NCBI GenBank assembly: GCA_023055425.1
Contig: JALGPY010000002.1
Location: forward strand, 47,887,321 to 47,951,320
Length of the DNA: 64,000 nt
Direction of reading: 5' to 3'
Source: Linanthus parryae
Lineage: Eukaryota; Streptophyta; Magnoliopsida; Ericales; Polemoniaceae
The translations under genes were made by a program, and so were the position numbers. Position 1 is the stretch's first letter. Each line of letters starts with the position of its first letter. Below, piece after piece: positions 12,175 through 23,849 of the stretch. The notes under the pieces are model-generated. The model worked only from the letters and a program-made list of their open reading frames with translations, did not search any database and was not told the origin of the DNA.

Positions 12175-12660
12175 AGGAAAGTATACAGGTACTGCTAATG
12201 TTTATCCTCAAGTTTGCCTCCTTTCAAGTTACCCACACTTTTGTTTCCTATGTAGATCTTACAAGCCTTTTGGTTTTTATAATTTTATGTTCATTTGCTC
12301 CTTATGTCATTTGGGTACCATATTGCCTCGATAAAAAAGTTATTTATTTTAACTCTGTAGTCTGCAAATTATAGTTCTCATTCCTTCTCTTGTAGATAAT
12401 AATTACATCCTGTAAAAAAAACTCCATATCTTGTGATGCAACACAGAAATGCCTTAAAAGGTCCGAAGAAATTGAATCTAATAACAAGATAGTAATAAGA
12501 TAAACTGAAACGGAAATTATAGAAACTCTAGGTTCTATTCCTTACAAGATTTCAAATGAACTACTTGATGCAGTTCGAAGCTACCCAGTTGATAGTGATC
12601 AATACTACAGTTTTCCTAATTATCAAAAGACACTTGGAAGGTTCTTTTACAAGTAATAAA
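12175..12660 (+). repeat. Direct duplicate of 25660–26150
   Basis: Shares with 25660–26150 a long series of blocks in the same order: GGTACTGCTAAT, CCTTTTGGTTTTTAT, ACCATATTGCCTC, TCATTCCTTCTCTTGTAGAT, GAAACTCTAGGTTCTATTCC and ATACTACAGTTTTCCTAATT. Small indels separate the copies. No coding sequence is evident. The two copies lie about 13.5 kb apart and help define a rearranged segmental duplication of 12–27 kb. Confidence 0.75.
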
Positions 12661-12769
12661 AACTATATCAAACTCAAAAAAGAAGGATTATAGATAAATT
12701 GAGAGGTCATGCACACACAACTTGCACGGCCAAAGAAACAAAGCTACTACAACAGCCTATGCTAAGGAA

Positions 12770-13716
12770 TCCATAAAATTTAACAACTGATCAATTGAAC
12801 TCAGCGGTTCGTGGGACCACTCCAATAACACCTGCAAGATAAGTCCTTTAACATAAGCACCGGACAAACGATCTCCATCAAAAGATTCTCTATTCCACAT
12901 CCTCTATATGATCCATATAACGACCAAAGGAACCAGCTTCCAAGCCTTTTGTCTCTCTCTACCAACCTGAACACCTCCCCAAGCAATCAGAAACTGTTTC
13001 GCGCGCAACCCAACAAATGCCAAAAGACGAAGAGACCAAAACCCAGAAGGAACTCGCAGAAGGACAATGAAGCAGAATGAGATTTAACTGATTCCACACA
13101 ATGCTTACACATATAGCACCAATTGACTTAAACCTAACGACACCTGATCATGTCACAAGCTGCACACCGCGCAAAAAAAGTAGACCCTGGAGGGAGCCCC
13201 TACATGCCAGATGGAGCAGGACCCCAAGAAGCATGTGCCCCACACAAAAGAGAATAGTAAGGCCGAACAGTGTACAAAGCGGTCGGCGTTAACCGCCACG
13301 CCATAGTATCAGGTCCCCTGGAGGGATTCAACACTTGAAAGCTCATCAAGAAAAGTTCTTGGACCTCTCAATCATGCACATGTCGCCGAAACTTCACATC
13401 CCATGCCACACTCCATCTCCCCTCTCAGATGCTCCCTCCTAGAGTAGTACTCTGACTCACTAGGACCTTGGGCTCCTGAGCTATGCGATAGAGTGAAGGA
13501 AATTGACGAGAAACATAATCTTCCCCGCCTACGTACCGTCCCAAAAAGAATGTGATTCCCTAAACCAACCTTGAACCTCACGCTTGCCACGAACTGGTCC
13601 AACCATGCAATTATCACCTTCCAAAACCACAACAATATGTGCCCAGAACCACATTGGAGCACCAGCCCCCAATATCATAACCAAATCTAGCGTCAACCAG
13701 CTATCTCCATAGACTT
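12770..13716 (-). pseudogene. 3' part of a degenerate LINE ORF2
   Basis: On the minus strand the peptide pieces FKVGLGNHILFG (near 13560), MCKHCVESV (near 13110) and WKLVPLVVIWIIWRMWNRESFDGD (about 12880–12960) match, in order, the C-terminal part of plant L1 ORF2: the post-RT region, the zf-RVT cysteine/histidine region, and the 'WxxxP(L/V)..(I/L)W.IW..RN...F' tail. Stops interrupt every frame. The end lies directly against the TSD of the full-length LINE that begins at 13731. Confidence 0.65.
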
Positions 13717-13730
13717 GATCTAGCTCGACT
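13717..13730. repeat. Left TSD of full-length LINE
   Basis: GATCTAGCTCGACT, repeated exactly at 20697–20710 immediately after the LINE's A-rich tail. A 14-bp direct repeat is the expected footprint of target-primed reverse transcription. Confidence 0.85.
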
Positions 13731-13977
13731 AAGGACTTTGGAGCCGAAAAATGCTCTCTACTACCTGAAAAAGGGTTTTCCGACGAGTTTTGCTTCGTTT
13801 GGACGCCGGTGCTAAATCCGGTCTCTCCTATATATTTTTTTTCCTTCTTTCTTAGCTTTAATCTATGGGATCACGTTCCTTGACCCTCTTAATTCGGTCT
13901 TCCTTTTTTGCTTGCTTTAAACAAACCCTTCTTTTTCCCCTTTCTTTCCCATTTTCTGGGTTCCCCTGTAGTTCTGC

Positions 13978-15655
13978 GTGATGACAGATCACGAAGAAAT
14001 TACGCTTGAATTGGAGGATGATCCTTCAACGGTGGAAAAACTTAAAGGAGCTACAATTGTGGGGAAATTGCTAGCTGTTAAACCTTACAGTCAAACTCTG
14101 ATTCAAAATATGGCTCTTGGTATCTGGAATATCAAACTCTCAAAGTTAAAGGTGGAGAGTTTTGGTAGGAATAAATTCATCTTCTATTTCAAAGAAATCC
14201 CAGATTGCCAGAGAGTGAAAGACCAAACACTCTGGACATTCCATAATCATCTGATGGTTGTGAAGGAATGGAAATGAGGCACAAGATTGAGCGAGATTGA
14301 TTTCTCCCACTCCCCTTTCTGGGTCCAGATTCACGGACTTCCCCTGGAAAAGATGTCGCTGGAAAATGCAAAGAAGACGGAAGGGCTATTGGAAAAGTGG
14401 AGAAGGTGGAACGTGAAGAAGCTGAAGACCTCATACTCCGGCCATACCTGAAGGTGAGAGCTCATATGAACCCGCAGGAACCACTCCCTAGAGGTTTTAA
14501 CCTAGGGGGCTATGGACCAGATCCGATATGGGTTCATCTAAGCTACGAAAACTGAGAAATTTCTACTATAATTGCGGAAGAGTAAATCACGATAACAAAA
14601 CCTGTCGTTTTCCGAGAACTCTAAAAGGGGGAAAATGGATTATGGGTCTGATCTAAGAGCAACATCAAAGGCAGAGTAATCAAAAGAAGCTTGAAGAGGA
14701 TCTATCGGCGACTGAGGATGAAGAACGGGCAATCCAGGTGACAGTGGCGCGTCGGTTGGGGAAGCCACAACCCACAGAGCGCGTGAGAAAGGACGAGGAA
14801 ACGACAGGTGCAATCATGACCGTTAACACGGAGGATAGGATCTGCGGAGGACACCCAAAGGACAGACAAGGGAATATTGAAAAGCTGAGCTGGCGTGTAG
14901 AGGAGAAGGGACAAGAAACGAGTACGGGCACAGTCATCATAGCAGAAATCCCAAGCGATAATGACGAGGAATTTGTGCCAGAAACACAACCGGAGGTCTT
15001 GGTTGAATTCAAAAATTTAACTAAAGACAGGGGTAAAAGAGTAATTGAAGAAGACAAGGGTTTAATTTCTTCAATGACACTTGGCCTGGCACATCCATAT
15101 GGAGAAACCCAATCCTGAGGCCCAACCAGCCAATTAACAAAGGCCTACGAAAAAGAAAGCCCATAATCCGTCGAAAAAAGCCAGATGGTTCAACGGTTGA
15201 TCCAAACCCGAATGAGGAGCCGATAAAAATATCAAACCCGAGCAACCCTTATACTGATATCGGTCTGGCAAGGGTTTTTGGACGCCTTGTTTCTCTAGAA
15301 ATGATGAAGAATTGGAGGAGAGTCACGGGGGAAGAGATGGAAATAGGATGAAGCTATGGTTCAGTGCTTTCAAACAACACAACGGACGGCGACTTTGATG
15401 ACATCTGAGGACCACCAATATGCCCAGCTCGTTCACCAATCTCAGAAGGAAAAATCAGAAATAGGAGGTGAAAGTGATGGTAAGTATAAGGTTACTTTCA
15501 AACAAGTTGTTCAAGAGGTCTGCTTTAGTCCTTTAAATGCGGAAGAGGATAGTATCTATGCAAAATACATGGAGGAATTTGAAAACTTGATGGGGTTGGA
15601 AAATGAGAAAAAGGTTGTGGTGGCTGACCTTAAACAGCCACAGGATCGATGTTAG
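13978..15655 (+). pseudogene. LINE ORF1 (DUF4283 plus CCHC zinc knuckle), broken
   Basis: Starts at ATG 13978. The first 99 codons hold a DUF4283-type fold signature (VGKLLAVKPY...LKVESFGRNKFIFYF...LWTFHNHLMVVKEW), then a TGA. The continuation is readable in shifted frames: FWVQIHGLPLEKMSLENA near 14320 and a knuckle-like NCGRVNHDNKTC near 14570. There the first knuckle cysteine appears to be Tyr (YYNCG). The low-complexity acidic tail (frames 14738–15118 and 15356–15655) runs into ORF2. In intact elements ORF1 is an RNA-binding chaperone; this copy cannot make it. Confidence 0.75.
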
Positions 15656-17087
15656 TGGTCTCTTGGAACTGTCAGGGAGTGGGACGACCCCTGACAGTCC
15701 AGCGATTACGAGGGATTTGCAATGCCCATCGTCCAAGCTTGGTTTTCTTGATGGAAACCAAGAAAAAAAGGCAAAAACTTCATGGTTTGCAGAAAAGGTT
15801 GAGATTCCCAAATGGTATTGTTGAGGTTCCGGAAAGCCTCTCAGGAAATTTGGCATTGTGGTGGGTGCAAAGTCTAAATGTACAGATTATGTTCAGTTCA
15901 AAAAATATGATTGCTATTGTGGTGGAAATGGAGAATGGAAATAAAGAGAATTGGCTCTTCATCTATGGTTGTCCTAGAGTGAGGGATAGAAGAAAGCTAT
16001 GGCAAGAAGTGAGCCAGGTTATTCAGAATTGGGTAGGTTGTTGGGTTATTTGTGGAGACCTGAATGAGATAGCTCACCTAAACGATGTGCAAGGTGGTAC
16101 TTCAAACAGGATGGAGAATGGCTAGTTTTTCTCAACAAATTTCAGACTGGTGTGATGGAGCTGGAGGCAAAAGGGTTGAACTATACTTGGTCAATGTGAG
16201 GGAAAGATTTGATAGAGTTCTAGCTTCCCCTAATTGGAGACTAGACCATCCTAAAGCTACCCTAATTCATGAGGTGTTGCTTGGTTCTGACCATAGTCCC
16301 CTGATCCTTGATACTGATCCAGTGGGGAAGAAGAGACCATATAGATTTAAGGTTGAGATGAGGTGGTTTCAACACCCACAATTCCAATCTGTGGTAAAGG
16401 AAAGTCAAATTGATGAAGGAAGGGGCTCAGCTATGTTCAAGCTTAATACAAGCCTAAACAATTGCAAAAGAGAGCTGAGCAAATGGAGTAAAAAAGAGTT
16501 TGGGAACTCCCAAATGAAGATCAAAGACCTCCAAGCTCAACTGTTGGCCATTCAACATATGCATTCTAGCATTGAGTTGGAAAACAAACAAAAAAGATGT
16601 CAAGAAAGAGATAAGTATAGAAATGGAAAGAGAAGAACAGTATTGGCTCCAAAGGTCTAGATTGGACTACTTTAAAGGGGGAGATCAAAATTCTAGATTT
16701 TTCTTTGCCTCTACAGTTATTAAAAGGAACAGAAATGCTATTTTGAGGATGAAAGATGAAACAGATAACTGCTTGGAGGGAGAAGAGGAGATAAGATCTT
16801 TGTTCAGAAACTATTTCATTTCTTTATTTACTGCTCAAAATTGGGAAGACAATGGGACTGTACTTGAAGATGTCCCTACCCTTGTGATCACCCAAGTGAA
16901 TAATCAGCTTTGCTCTTGTCCAAGTAGCAAAGAGATAAGAACAGCTGTGTTCTCCCTTGGGCCAAGGAAAGCACCAGGGGAAGATGGTTTGAATGGCAAC
17001 TTTTATCAAGATAATTGGGAGGTGTTAAAAGACAAAGTTGAAGCTGCTGCCTCAAATTTTTTCACTAATGGTTTCTTATTCAAGTGC

Positions 17088-17220
17088 TGGAACATAACTC
17101 ATGTGGCACTTATTCTAAAAGTAAAAACCCCTCAAACTCCAGCTGATTTTAGGCCTATAAGCCTCTGCACTTTCAACTACGAAATTCTGACTAAGTTAAT
17201 GGCAAACAAGCTTATAGTTG
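17088..17220 (+). repeat. Left copy of 133-bp target duplication
   Basis: Aligned base by base with 17991–18123: equal length, seven differences, six of them transitions. It is part of the host LINE's RT coding sequence (includes the FRPISLCTFNY codons). The insertion between the copies ends in poly(A), so this is read as a very long TSD. Confidence 0.85.
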
Positions 17221-17951
17221 CTCTATCTATCTGGGCAATTTGGCGTAACCGTAATGAGAATATTTTTAATAATAATGGTAAACCCCCGGAGAAAGTTGCT
17301 GAGGAAAGTTTGAACTTTTATATGTGGAGCAAGGAAACTAGACTTACTGGTAAATTGGAGGAACTTTCTACACCTGTGGAAGTGGGTTCTTCAAGATGGT
17401 CAGTCCCCCCTGCGAATGTTGTGAAGATCAATGTTGATGCGTCGTGGAGAGAGTATGGTGCAGCTTCAGGGCTTGGAGTGGTGATTCGTAATGATGAGGG
17501 GCTCTTTTTGGCAGTTAGACAGTCCAGAATTATTTGTCAGCGTTCGGCTCTGATGGCGGAAGTTTGCTCTGTTCGTGAGGGACTTCGACTTGGAGGTGAG
17601 CTGGGTTTCTCCAGGATCATCCTGGAAAATGATTGTCTCGGGTTGGTGCAAATCTTACGCAGAGGTCTTGATTCAATCCAAAGGGAAGCAACCATTATAT
17701 CGGATCTCTTCGAAGTGCTAATGGAATGCAAAATCTTATCGACGAAGTTTGAAGCTGTGGAGTATAGACACATTAACAGGGAGGGGAACAAGCTGGCTCA
17801 CCTTGTAGCTTCAAAAGCTATGGAGGACGACATTAGTTATTATGGTCAAACACCCTATTGGGCTAAGATGTATTGAACAATAATTTGTTGGGTCTGACTA
17901 CCCATTAATTGAATCTTTTTCTTCCTCAAAAAAAAAATAAAATAAAATAAA

Positions 17952-17990
<39 letters not shown>
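17221..17990 (+). mobile_element. Nested 5'-truncated LINE 3' end with poly(A)
   Basis: 770 bp inserted into the RT region of the host LINE. It begins abruptly inside coding sequence for the post-RT tail (SIWAIWRNRNENIFNN). It continues through an intact RNase H domain (KINVDASW, ALMAEVCSVREGL, LENDCLGLV, YRHINREGNKLAHLVA) to a TGA at 17874–17876. A short 3' UTR follows, then an A-rich tail of about 65 bp (17926–17990) with AAAAT repeats near its start. Severe 5' truncation is typical of LINE retrotransposition. Confidence 0.88.
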
Positions 17991-17992
<2 letters not shown>

Positions 17993-18123
17993 GAACAGAA
18001 CTCATGTGGCACTTATTTCAAAAGTAAGAACCCCTCAAACTCCAGTTGATTTTAGGCCTATAAGCCTCTGCACTTTCAACTACAAAATTCTGGCTAAGTT
18101 AATGGCAAACAAGCTTATAGTTG
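17991..18123 (+). repeat. Right copy of 133-bp target duplication
   Basis: Second copy of 17088–17220, starting immediately after the poly(A) tail. The interrupted host ORF2 resumes here (LANKLIVVLPQVIDVYQAAFVPSRLIQDN). Confidence 0.85.
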
Positions 18124-19408
18124 TACTCCCCCAGGTGATAGATGTCTATCAAGCTGCCTTTGTGCCTTCAAGACTTATACAGGACAATGTGCTGATTGCA
18201 CAAGAGATGTTCCACTATATTAAGCATAGAAAAAATGGGAAGCATGGCTGTTTGGCACTGAAATTAGACCTCTCAATAGCGAGCGTATGACAGGGTTAAT
18301 TGGTCTTTCTTGGAAGAAGTTATGAAGAAATTAGGTTTCAGTTCTACATGGATCCGTTGGGTGAGCCAATGTGTTAGTACTGTGGAGACTTCTATCCTAA
18401 TTGATGGCCACCCCACACAAAGTTTCAAACCTAAAAGGGGTCTCAGACAAGGAGACCCCTTATCCCCATACCTATTTGTAATGGTTGCAGATGTTTTCCC
18501 AAGAATGCTTTCTAAAGCTCAAAGATAAGGTGATCTAAAGGGTGTCAAAATAGGGAGAAATGGAATTACTTTGACATCTCATGTTTGCAGACGATTTAAT
18601 CATCTTTCTACAAGTTGATGAAAAGGAGATAGCTATTTTTTTCCAGATTATGGAGGCATTTGATGTGCAAAAAACTGAAGCTCTCTTCTCTCCAAACACT
18701 TCCCTGGAGCTAAAAGAGACTTCTCTTCAAAGATATGGTTTAAAGGAAATGAAGAATGAAGCCAAATATCTTGGTGTTCCTGCTCTTTGGGGTAAAACCA
18801 GGTCCGAAGCAACAAATTTTATTGTGGAGAGAGTAAAAGACAAAATGCAAGGCTGGACATCTTTACTTTTATCTCCAAGTGGAAAGGAAACCATGATCAA
18901 GGCTATTGCCCAGGCCATTCCAACCTATGTGATGCAGATCTTCAAACTCCCAAAGAAGCTCTGTGATAAGTTAAGCCAGTTAGTGAGGAAGTTTTGGTGG
19001 AGTGGAAACCTCAAGAAGAACTCCATTCACTGGGTTTCATGGGATATTTTGCAAAAACAAAAAGGTATGGGAAGTTTAGGGTTCAGAGATTTCCATCCTT
19101 TCAACTTATCCCTATTAGCAAAGCAAGGGTGGAGATTGTTGAGAAAGAAAGAGTCTCTCTGTGCCAGGTTTCTGAAAAGTCTACATTATAAAGATGGGAG
19201 CTTTATGACAGCTAAGAAGGGGTCCTTTCCTAGCTGGTCTTGGGCCAGCTTAATTGAAGGAAGAAATATTATAGAAAAAAAATTGCAAATGAGTGGTGAA
19301 TGATGGCCTTACAGTGAAGGTCAAGAATTGTTTTAATTCCACAAATCAGAATTTGCTTGCAGAAATCCCAGAGAATCTAAAGAATGTGAACTTGCATCAT
19401 TGGATAAA

Positions 19409-19426
19409 CCCCCCCCCCCCCCCCCC
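19409..19426 (+). repeat. Poly(C) tract, 18 C
   Basis: Uninterrupted run inside LINE ORF2 between codons of the post-RT region. It breaks the reading frame; its length could also be a sequencing or assembly artefact. Confidence 0.9.
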
Positions 19427-20696
19427 AAACAAGGAGCTGGAAGGTTAGTGCTATTAGAAACCACTTTCCAAAAAGGGCAGCTGATGAACTCCTGAAGGTA
19501 GGTATTGCACACTTCCCTATAGAAGATGAGGTGGTGTGGCCACACACAAAGGAGTGTTCACTGTTAAGACTGGCTATTGGGTGGCTAAACAAGATCAAGA
19601 CAATGGCAAGAAAGGGGAAAGCTCTACTCAACTGTCTGAAAAGGAGTGGCAAAAGTTTTGGGCTTTGACAATTCCCCAAAGAGTGAAGCACTTTCACTGG
19701 AGGCTCTGGTATGATGCAGTGGCTACAAAAGAGGGTTTAGCCAAAAGGAATTGTTCTGCTTCAAATATTTGCCCCATTTGCAACAGTGAAGTGGAAACAG
19801 CTATCCATCTTTTGTTTGAATGTAGCTGGACTATTCCTATCTGGTTTGGTCTTGGATGGATTATAGGGGATGGTTCAATCCCTAGAAACAACTATAGACA
19901 GTGGCTAAAAGCTTTGTTGGAAGCAGTTGAAGAAGGGAAGATCCCAGCTCATTTGATGGAGAAGCTCCTGTTAGGGAGTTGGTATGTTTGGAAAAGCAAA
20001 AATAAATTATGCTTTGAAGGTTTAAATCCAAACCCCCTTCAAGTTATCATTCAATGCAATCAGGATTTCAATGCTCTGAGTAAGGTCTGGGAATCTATAA
20101 AGAACAAAACCCAAGATCAGAGCTCTTTCAGAAGCCCAGTAGCTAGCAAGTGGATAGCTCCAAATCCAATGTCTCTTAAAGCCAACTGTGATGCCAGCTG
20201 AAAAATGGGTGAGAAGACTGCCACAATAGGATGGATCCTCAGAAATCATAGAGGGGAGGTGGTCTCTGGTCAATGCTTTTCTACTTATGCAAATTCAGCA
20301 CCTATGGCTGAAGCTTTGGCAATTAGAGCTGCCTTAGCTGGGACAATGGATTAGGACCAAGAAATTGAAGTGGAGAGTGATTGCAAAGAGGTCATTGAAG
20401 CAATAAAGGAAGCAAAAGACCCTCCATGGGAAGCTAGTCAGGTTGTGGAGGACATTAGATCCTACCTAATGTTGGCTCACAGAAATGTTTTGTGGTGCCA
20501 CATGTCTTGTAATAGAGTAGTGGACTGGGTAGTTAAACATGGTAGAAATAAAGATTTGTGTTGGGAGTTGGGACTCGATGTTTAATTCCCCACAAACTCT
20601 TAAGGTTTTGCTTGAGTTTGATTGTAATGGGTGCCCTCTTGTTTGAAATAGATTTTGGTTGGAACAAAAAAAAAAAAAAAATAAAAAATAAATAAA

Positions 20697-20710
20697 GATC
20701 TAGCTCGACT
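20697..20710. repeat. Right TSD of full-length LINE
   Basis: Exact 14-bp match to 13717–13730, directly following the A-rich tail. Confidence 0.85.
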
Positions 20711-21560
20711 TAGAAACTAAGATCTCGTCAATATAATTAAGAAAATTAACCCAAAATAAGTGAAGCCTACAATTGGATTGAATAACACCCTTGTCTTATA
20801 CTGAACACAAGAAACGGTACCAAATTTTCCTCCTCCATAAAATCTAATTAAAGATTGGGAGATATCAAAACATTAAGCTGGACTTTGATTGACTGAGAAT
20901 GCAAATAATCATCATATAATTCCCAAGTAGTGAAATTCGTAGTAAGGTTCATACCTCACCGTTCAACCTGGATGAACAAGGTTTCACAATTCTTTAGTGG
21001 GGAAAGTACATGTGGTAAGATAACAGTATAATCAGAGGGCCGGTGACAAAGATCAGCACAGAACGATGGTACGTGATGAAGAACTTAAAAAATACGGAGA
21101 TCTAGAATGAGTAGTTTCTGAGAGTGAGTGATGGTCAATCTAGAATGAATCGTAAAACCTAACGGGGAACATAGAATAAGCCATTTCTGGAGAGTAAGTG
21201 ATAATCAATCTCGAATGAATCATACAACCTAATCAGGGCACCTCACTTAGATTCAGAGTTGGAAGCACCTTGTTGATTTATATACTGGGTATGAATGATC
21301 AATGTTACTGTTGGAAAAAATACGTTACTAATGTTGTTCGAAGATTGGACCAAACTTTTCACTGCTCACGGCAAAGATTGTATATCATTGCCCAGATCCG
21401 CCAAATTTTATATTGAGGCTTAAATTATATCACCTAATGCACCGCTCATGCGGCTTATGTCTATTATAAAAGCTGTTGCACCAAAATTTAGTGTATTCAT
21501 TTGTACTTAAAAGCCCATTACAATGCCCCTATTAATGTTTGTGTGAGGAAGGAATACGCT
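20711..21560 (-). repeat. Inverted gene 5' end (paralogue of 26480–27290)
   Basis: The reverse complement matches 26480–27290 in order: the GGCTTTTAAGTACAAA block, a TATA box, a GCTTCCAACTCT leader with AGTGAG, GATTCATTCTAGATTGA, AAGTTCTTCATCA, CACCGGCCCTCTGA and a TGAGGTATG stretch that may be a splice donor. The leader contains an extra internal repeat of the GATTCATTC(T/G)AGATTGA unit. It is cut off at its downstream side by the LINE at 20696. Coding exons on the far side are not recognised. Confidence 0.65.
21277..21287 (-). promoter_or_regulatory. TATA box of inverted 5' end
   Basis: The minus strand reads CAGTATATAAATC, in the same position relative to the leader as the TATA at 26803. 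Confidence 0.5.
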
Positions 21561-22600
21561 TACAGGGTCATATATATTAATAGATTTCACTTTCCAATTC
21601 TTTATCTAAATTAATTTCCTGCCATGATTTACCTCAGGCATATTATTAATATTTCTTTCAACAACCCAAAATCGGAATCAGGTTTAGAACCAAATGGAAA
21701 GATGTTATGTGACATGATAACTGTATTGTCGGTATAAACACATCACTGATACCGAATGGTATCCTGTCTCTGCAATGTAAATCTCTCAACAAGTGTATTA
21801 AAGTTTACTAATCCTTAGTTGTTCCCTCGTTCGTTAATAGAGTCTTTGTTAAGACTCTCCTTTATCTCTAGAAACATCACATGAATTAAAATGTGTAATT
21901 AACGTAAATCGAAAGACGGGTTGTACGGGGACTTTTGATATACTGTTAGATTATGGCTCCGGCCGTCTGGGCTGCGGTCGACCATACACTTAACTCGGTT
22001 ATAATTCGCCCCGAGCTGCTCCTAGTAGTCACCTTTCTGGGCACAAGAACCCTTAAGAGGGTGTCGACACTTAAGGTCTAGGATGTCAGGTTATGGGAAG
22101 GATACTGGATGATTACTTCACCCCTGTTACAACCAACTGTAAAAAGTTTGTATCACATTGAGCTTTGGGAAAGGAAACACAAATCTTTTTGATAAGCCCG
22201 AACCCGGCCATGGTTAAGAAAGTGACGGTTTTCTCTCGATACTCTTACATATTATGGAAACGGTTAGAACCAGGTTTTTAGCCAGCATTTTACTGTTACT
22301 TGGCTTCCGTTGTGCAACATCTTAATGGCTATCATGTTAGACTTCTTTTATATTTAAATGTCTACTTTATAATTTGTTTACATGTCTGAACGTTTTTGCT
22401 GACGTGTTTTTCAAACTGTGGTGTATGTTGTTACAATTTCAAAACCACCACAGATATTAATGCAGGCTTGGATGGGGGGAACGCGCTCAATTTCAGAGGA
22501 ACATCATTCGAATAACAAGTAGTAAGCCGCTGGCCTTAGGGCAATAGTAAAACATTTACGATTCTGGTTGTAAAAAGTTATTATTGTAATCGCAGTTTTG
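21561..22600. other. Non-coding, possible LTR-element remnant
   Basis: No gene seen. The more GC-rich stretch 21950–22090 differs in composition from its surroundings and adjoins the gypsy-like fragment, so it may be part of that element. This is not proven. Confidence 0.3.
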
Positions 22601-22999
22601 TTCAAGCCGTTTAATGAAGTTAATTTTGAAATCGCGATTTTCTGGTTACCAAATCCCCTTGCATCCGAGAGCTATCTTGGGTGCGGGATGACACCGACCA
22701 GGTTTCCTGTCCACAGAATCGGGAGGTGTTACAGCACGCCCTTTGGCGAGGAATCCTCAACTGAGTCTAACACTTCCTCAGCTCGTTTCCCCGAGGCTTC
22801 CGTGGCCGCTACTGATCTTGCCATGGCACTACCGTCATCTTATGGAACCAGAAGAGCTTTGATTCGACTATATATGAACTTGGGGCTTGGCTCAATGGTT
22901 ACGACTCTGTCCCTCCAAATTGCTTTTGATCACTGGTGATAACTTGACGAACTGCACGATACTTATGTAGCCACGACCTGCCATGTACAATGTGCTAGT

Positions 23000-23640
23000 T
23001 TACTTTCACCTAAAATGTTATTGGTTCGCTGATAGCACCGACTTTAGCCTGTAACGTCAACCGACCTATTGTCTCCACCAGTTGCCCAACAAAAGCAGAG
23101 ATGAAACCGTATGGGGCTTGATCACGGTTTCCGAAATCCTTAGTGTCCTGAAAGTGGATTCAGGCATTATATTCAGTGAAGAGCCTCCGTCGAGGAACGC
23201 TCTAGAGAAGTCCACATCTGCAATTCTAATGGCCACATAGAATTGTCTATGGTGTGGAAATACAAAAGCCGGTCATTTTCTTCGAACGTAATCACCAGAT
23301 CCAACTTCTGTTGCAGTTTGCCACCTTCGCCAGTGCGTTCTACAATAATTATAAAGGATTAGGTCATTTGCTCGCAAGCCGTTCTACTATACTTCATATC
23401 ATCAAACAAATCTTTGAATATCCTTGATCCTTGCAATTCTTTGGCCATTATTTCCTGTGGCAACATAGACCTCCACGGGTCGGGTCTGCAATCAATTTCA
23501 TTTATGCTCACAGCTTCTCCTCTCATGAAATCACCTCTGATGGTCATCACTACTTTATTATCGACATCGATATCCATTGGTTCCTCTCCTAGCCATCCAG
23601 CCATAGCTGTAACACAAAACTTTATTTCTGGAAGTGGACC
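23000..23640 (-). pseudogene. Ty3/gypsy-type gag–protease fragment
   Basis: The minus-strand frame 23239–23102 reads YVAIRIADVDFSRAFLDGGSSLNIMPESTF...LRIS, the plant gypsy aspartic protease region with its DGGSS active-site form (23177–23191). Just upstream VITFEENDRLL matches the conserved lead-in of that domain. An 81-codon frame at 23604–23359 (GEEPMDIDVDNKVV..., RSMLPQEIMAKEL) precedes it. Frames are broken and no reverse transcriptase was recognised, so this is a relic. The 22598–22939 sequence may belong to the same element. Confidence 0.6.
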
Positions 23641-23849
23641 AACCTCTCTCTCTCAACTTGCTTCCCCAGTGTAGTTGCCAAAATGTTGATCGTCTTCTCT
23701 GTTCGATGTCTAAATCTGCTATCAATAGAAAAAACCGATCCACCAAAGAATTAGGGAAGAGCATAAGCTAATTTGAGAGAGAAGATCATGATAATTTTGA
23801 CTATAAATTAATTCTTTGCCCTGTCACGATGCCTTGAGAGAAACGACAA

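Larger units (their letters stand above)
15649..20585 (+). pseudogene. LINE ORF2 (endonuclease–RT–RNase H), broken
   Basis: Begins with the usual endonuclease start VSWNCQGVGRPLTVQRL and METK near 15655–15750, then GDLNE near 16055 and SDHSPLI near 16290. The reverse transcriptase follows: APGEDGLNG (near 16970), FRPISLCTFNY (twice because of the target duplication), RQGDPLSPYLF (near 18450) and FADDL (18583–18594). The zf-RVT region is at about 19640–19850 (CPICNSEVETAIHLLFEC) and RNase H at about 20185–20580 (NCDAS, AEALAIRAAL, ESDCKEV). The frame is broken at about 16125, 16660, 17221 (insertion), 18290, 18530, 19303, 20201 and 20354. Confidence 0.85.
13731..20696 (+). mobile_element. Full-length L1-type LINE, decayed, with nested insertion
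   Basis: The element runs from a 5' untranslated leader at 13731 to an A-rich tail at 20666–20696, bounded by a 14-bp TSD. Without the nested LINE (17221–17990) and its duplicated target (133 bp), it would be about 6.06 kb, normal for plant L1 elements. It carries ORF1 (DUF4283 and a zinc knuckle) and ORF2 (endonuclease, reverse transcriptase, zf-RVT, RNase H). Both reading frames are broken by stops and indels, so it is inactive. An 18-C homopolymer (19409–19426) interrupts ORF2. Confidence 0.88.

Noticed and set aside
14738..15118. Independent 126-aa gene
   Set aside because: Lies within LINE ORF1 downstream of DUF4283 and is the variable acidic tail of that ORF.
16572..17876. A genuine 434-aa host gene
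   Set aside because: The frame crosses a transposon junction marked by a target duplication and poly(A); it is a chance chimera of two LINEs.
22598..22939. 113-aa plus-strand gene
   Set aside because: No domain; lies antisense to and next to the gypsy protease relic, most likely a chance frame.
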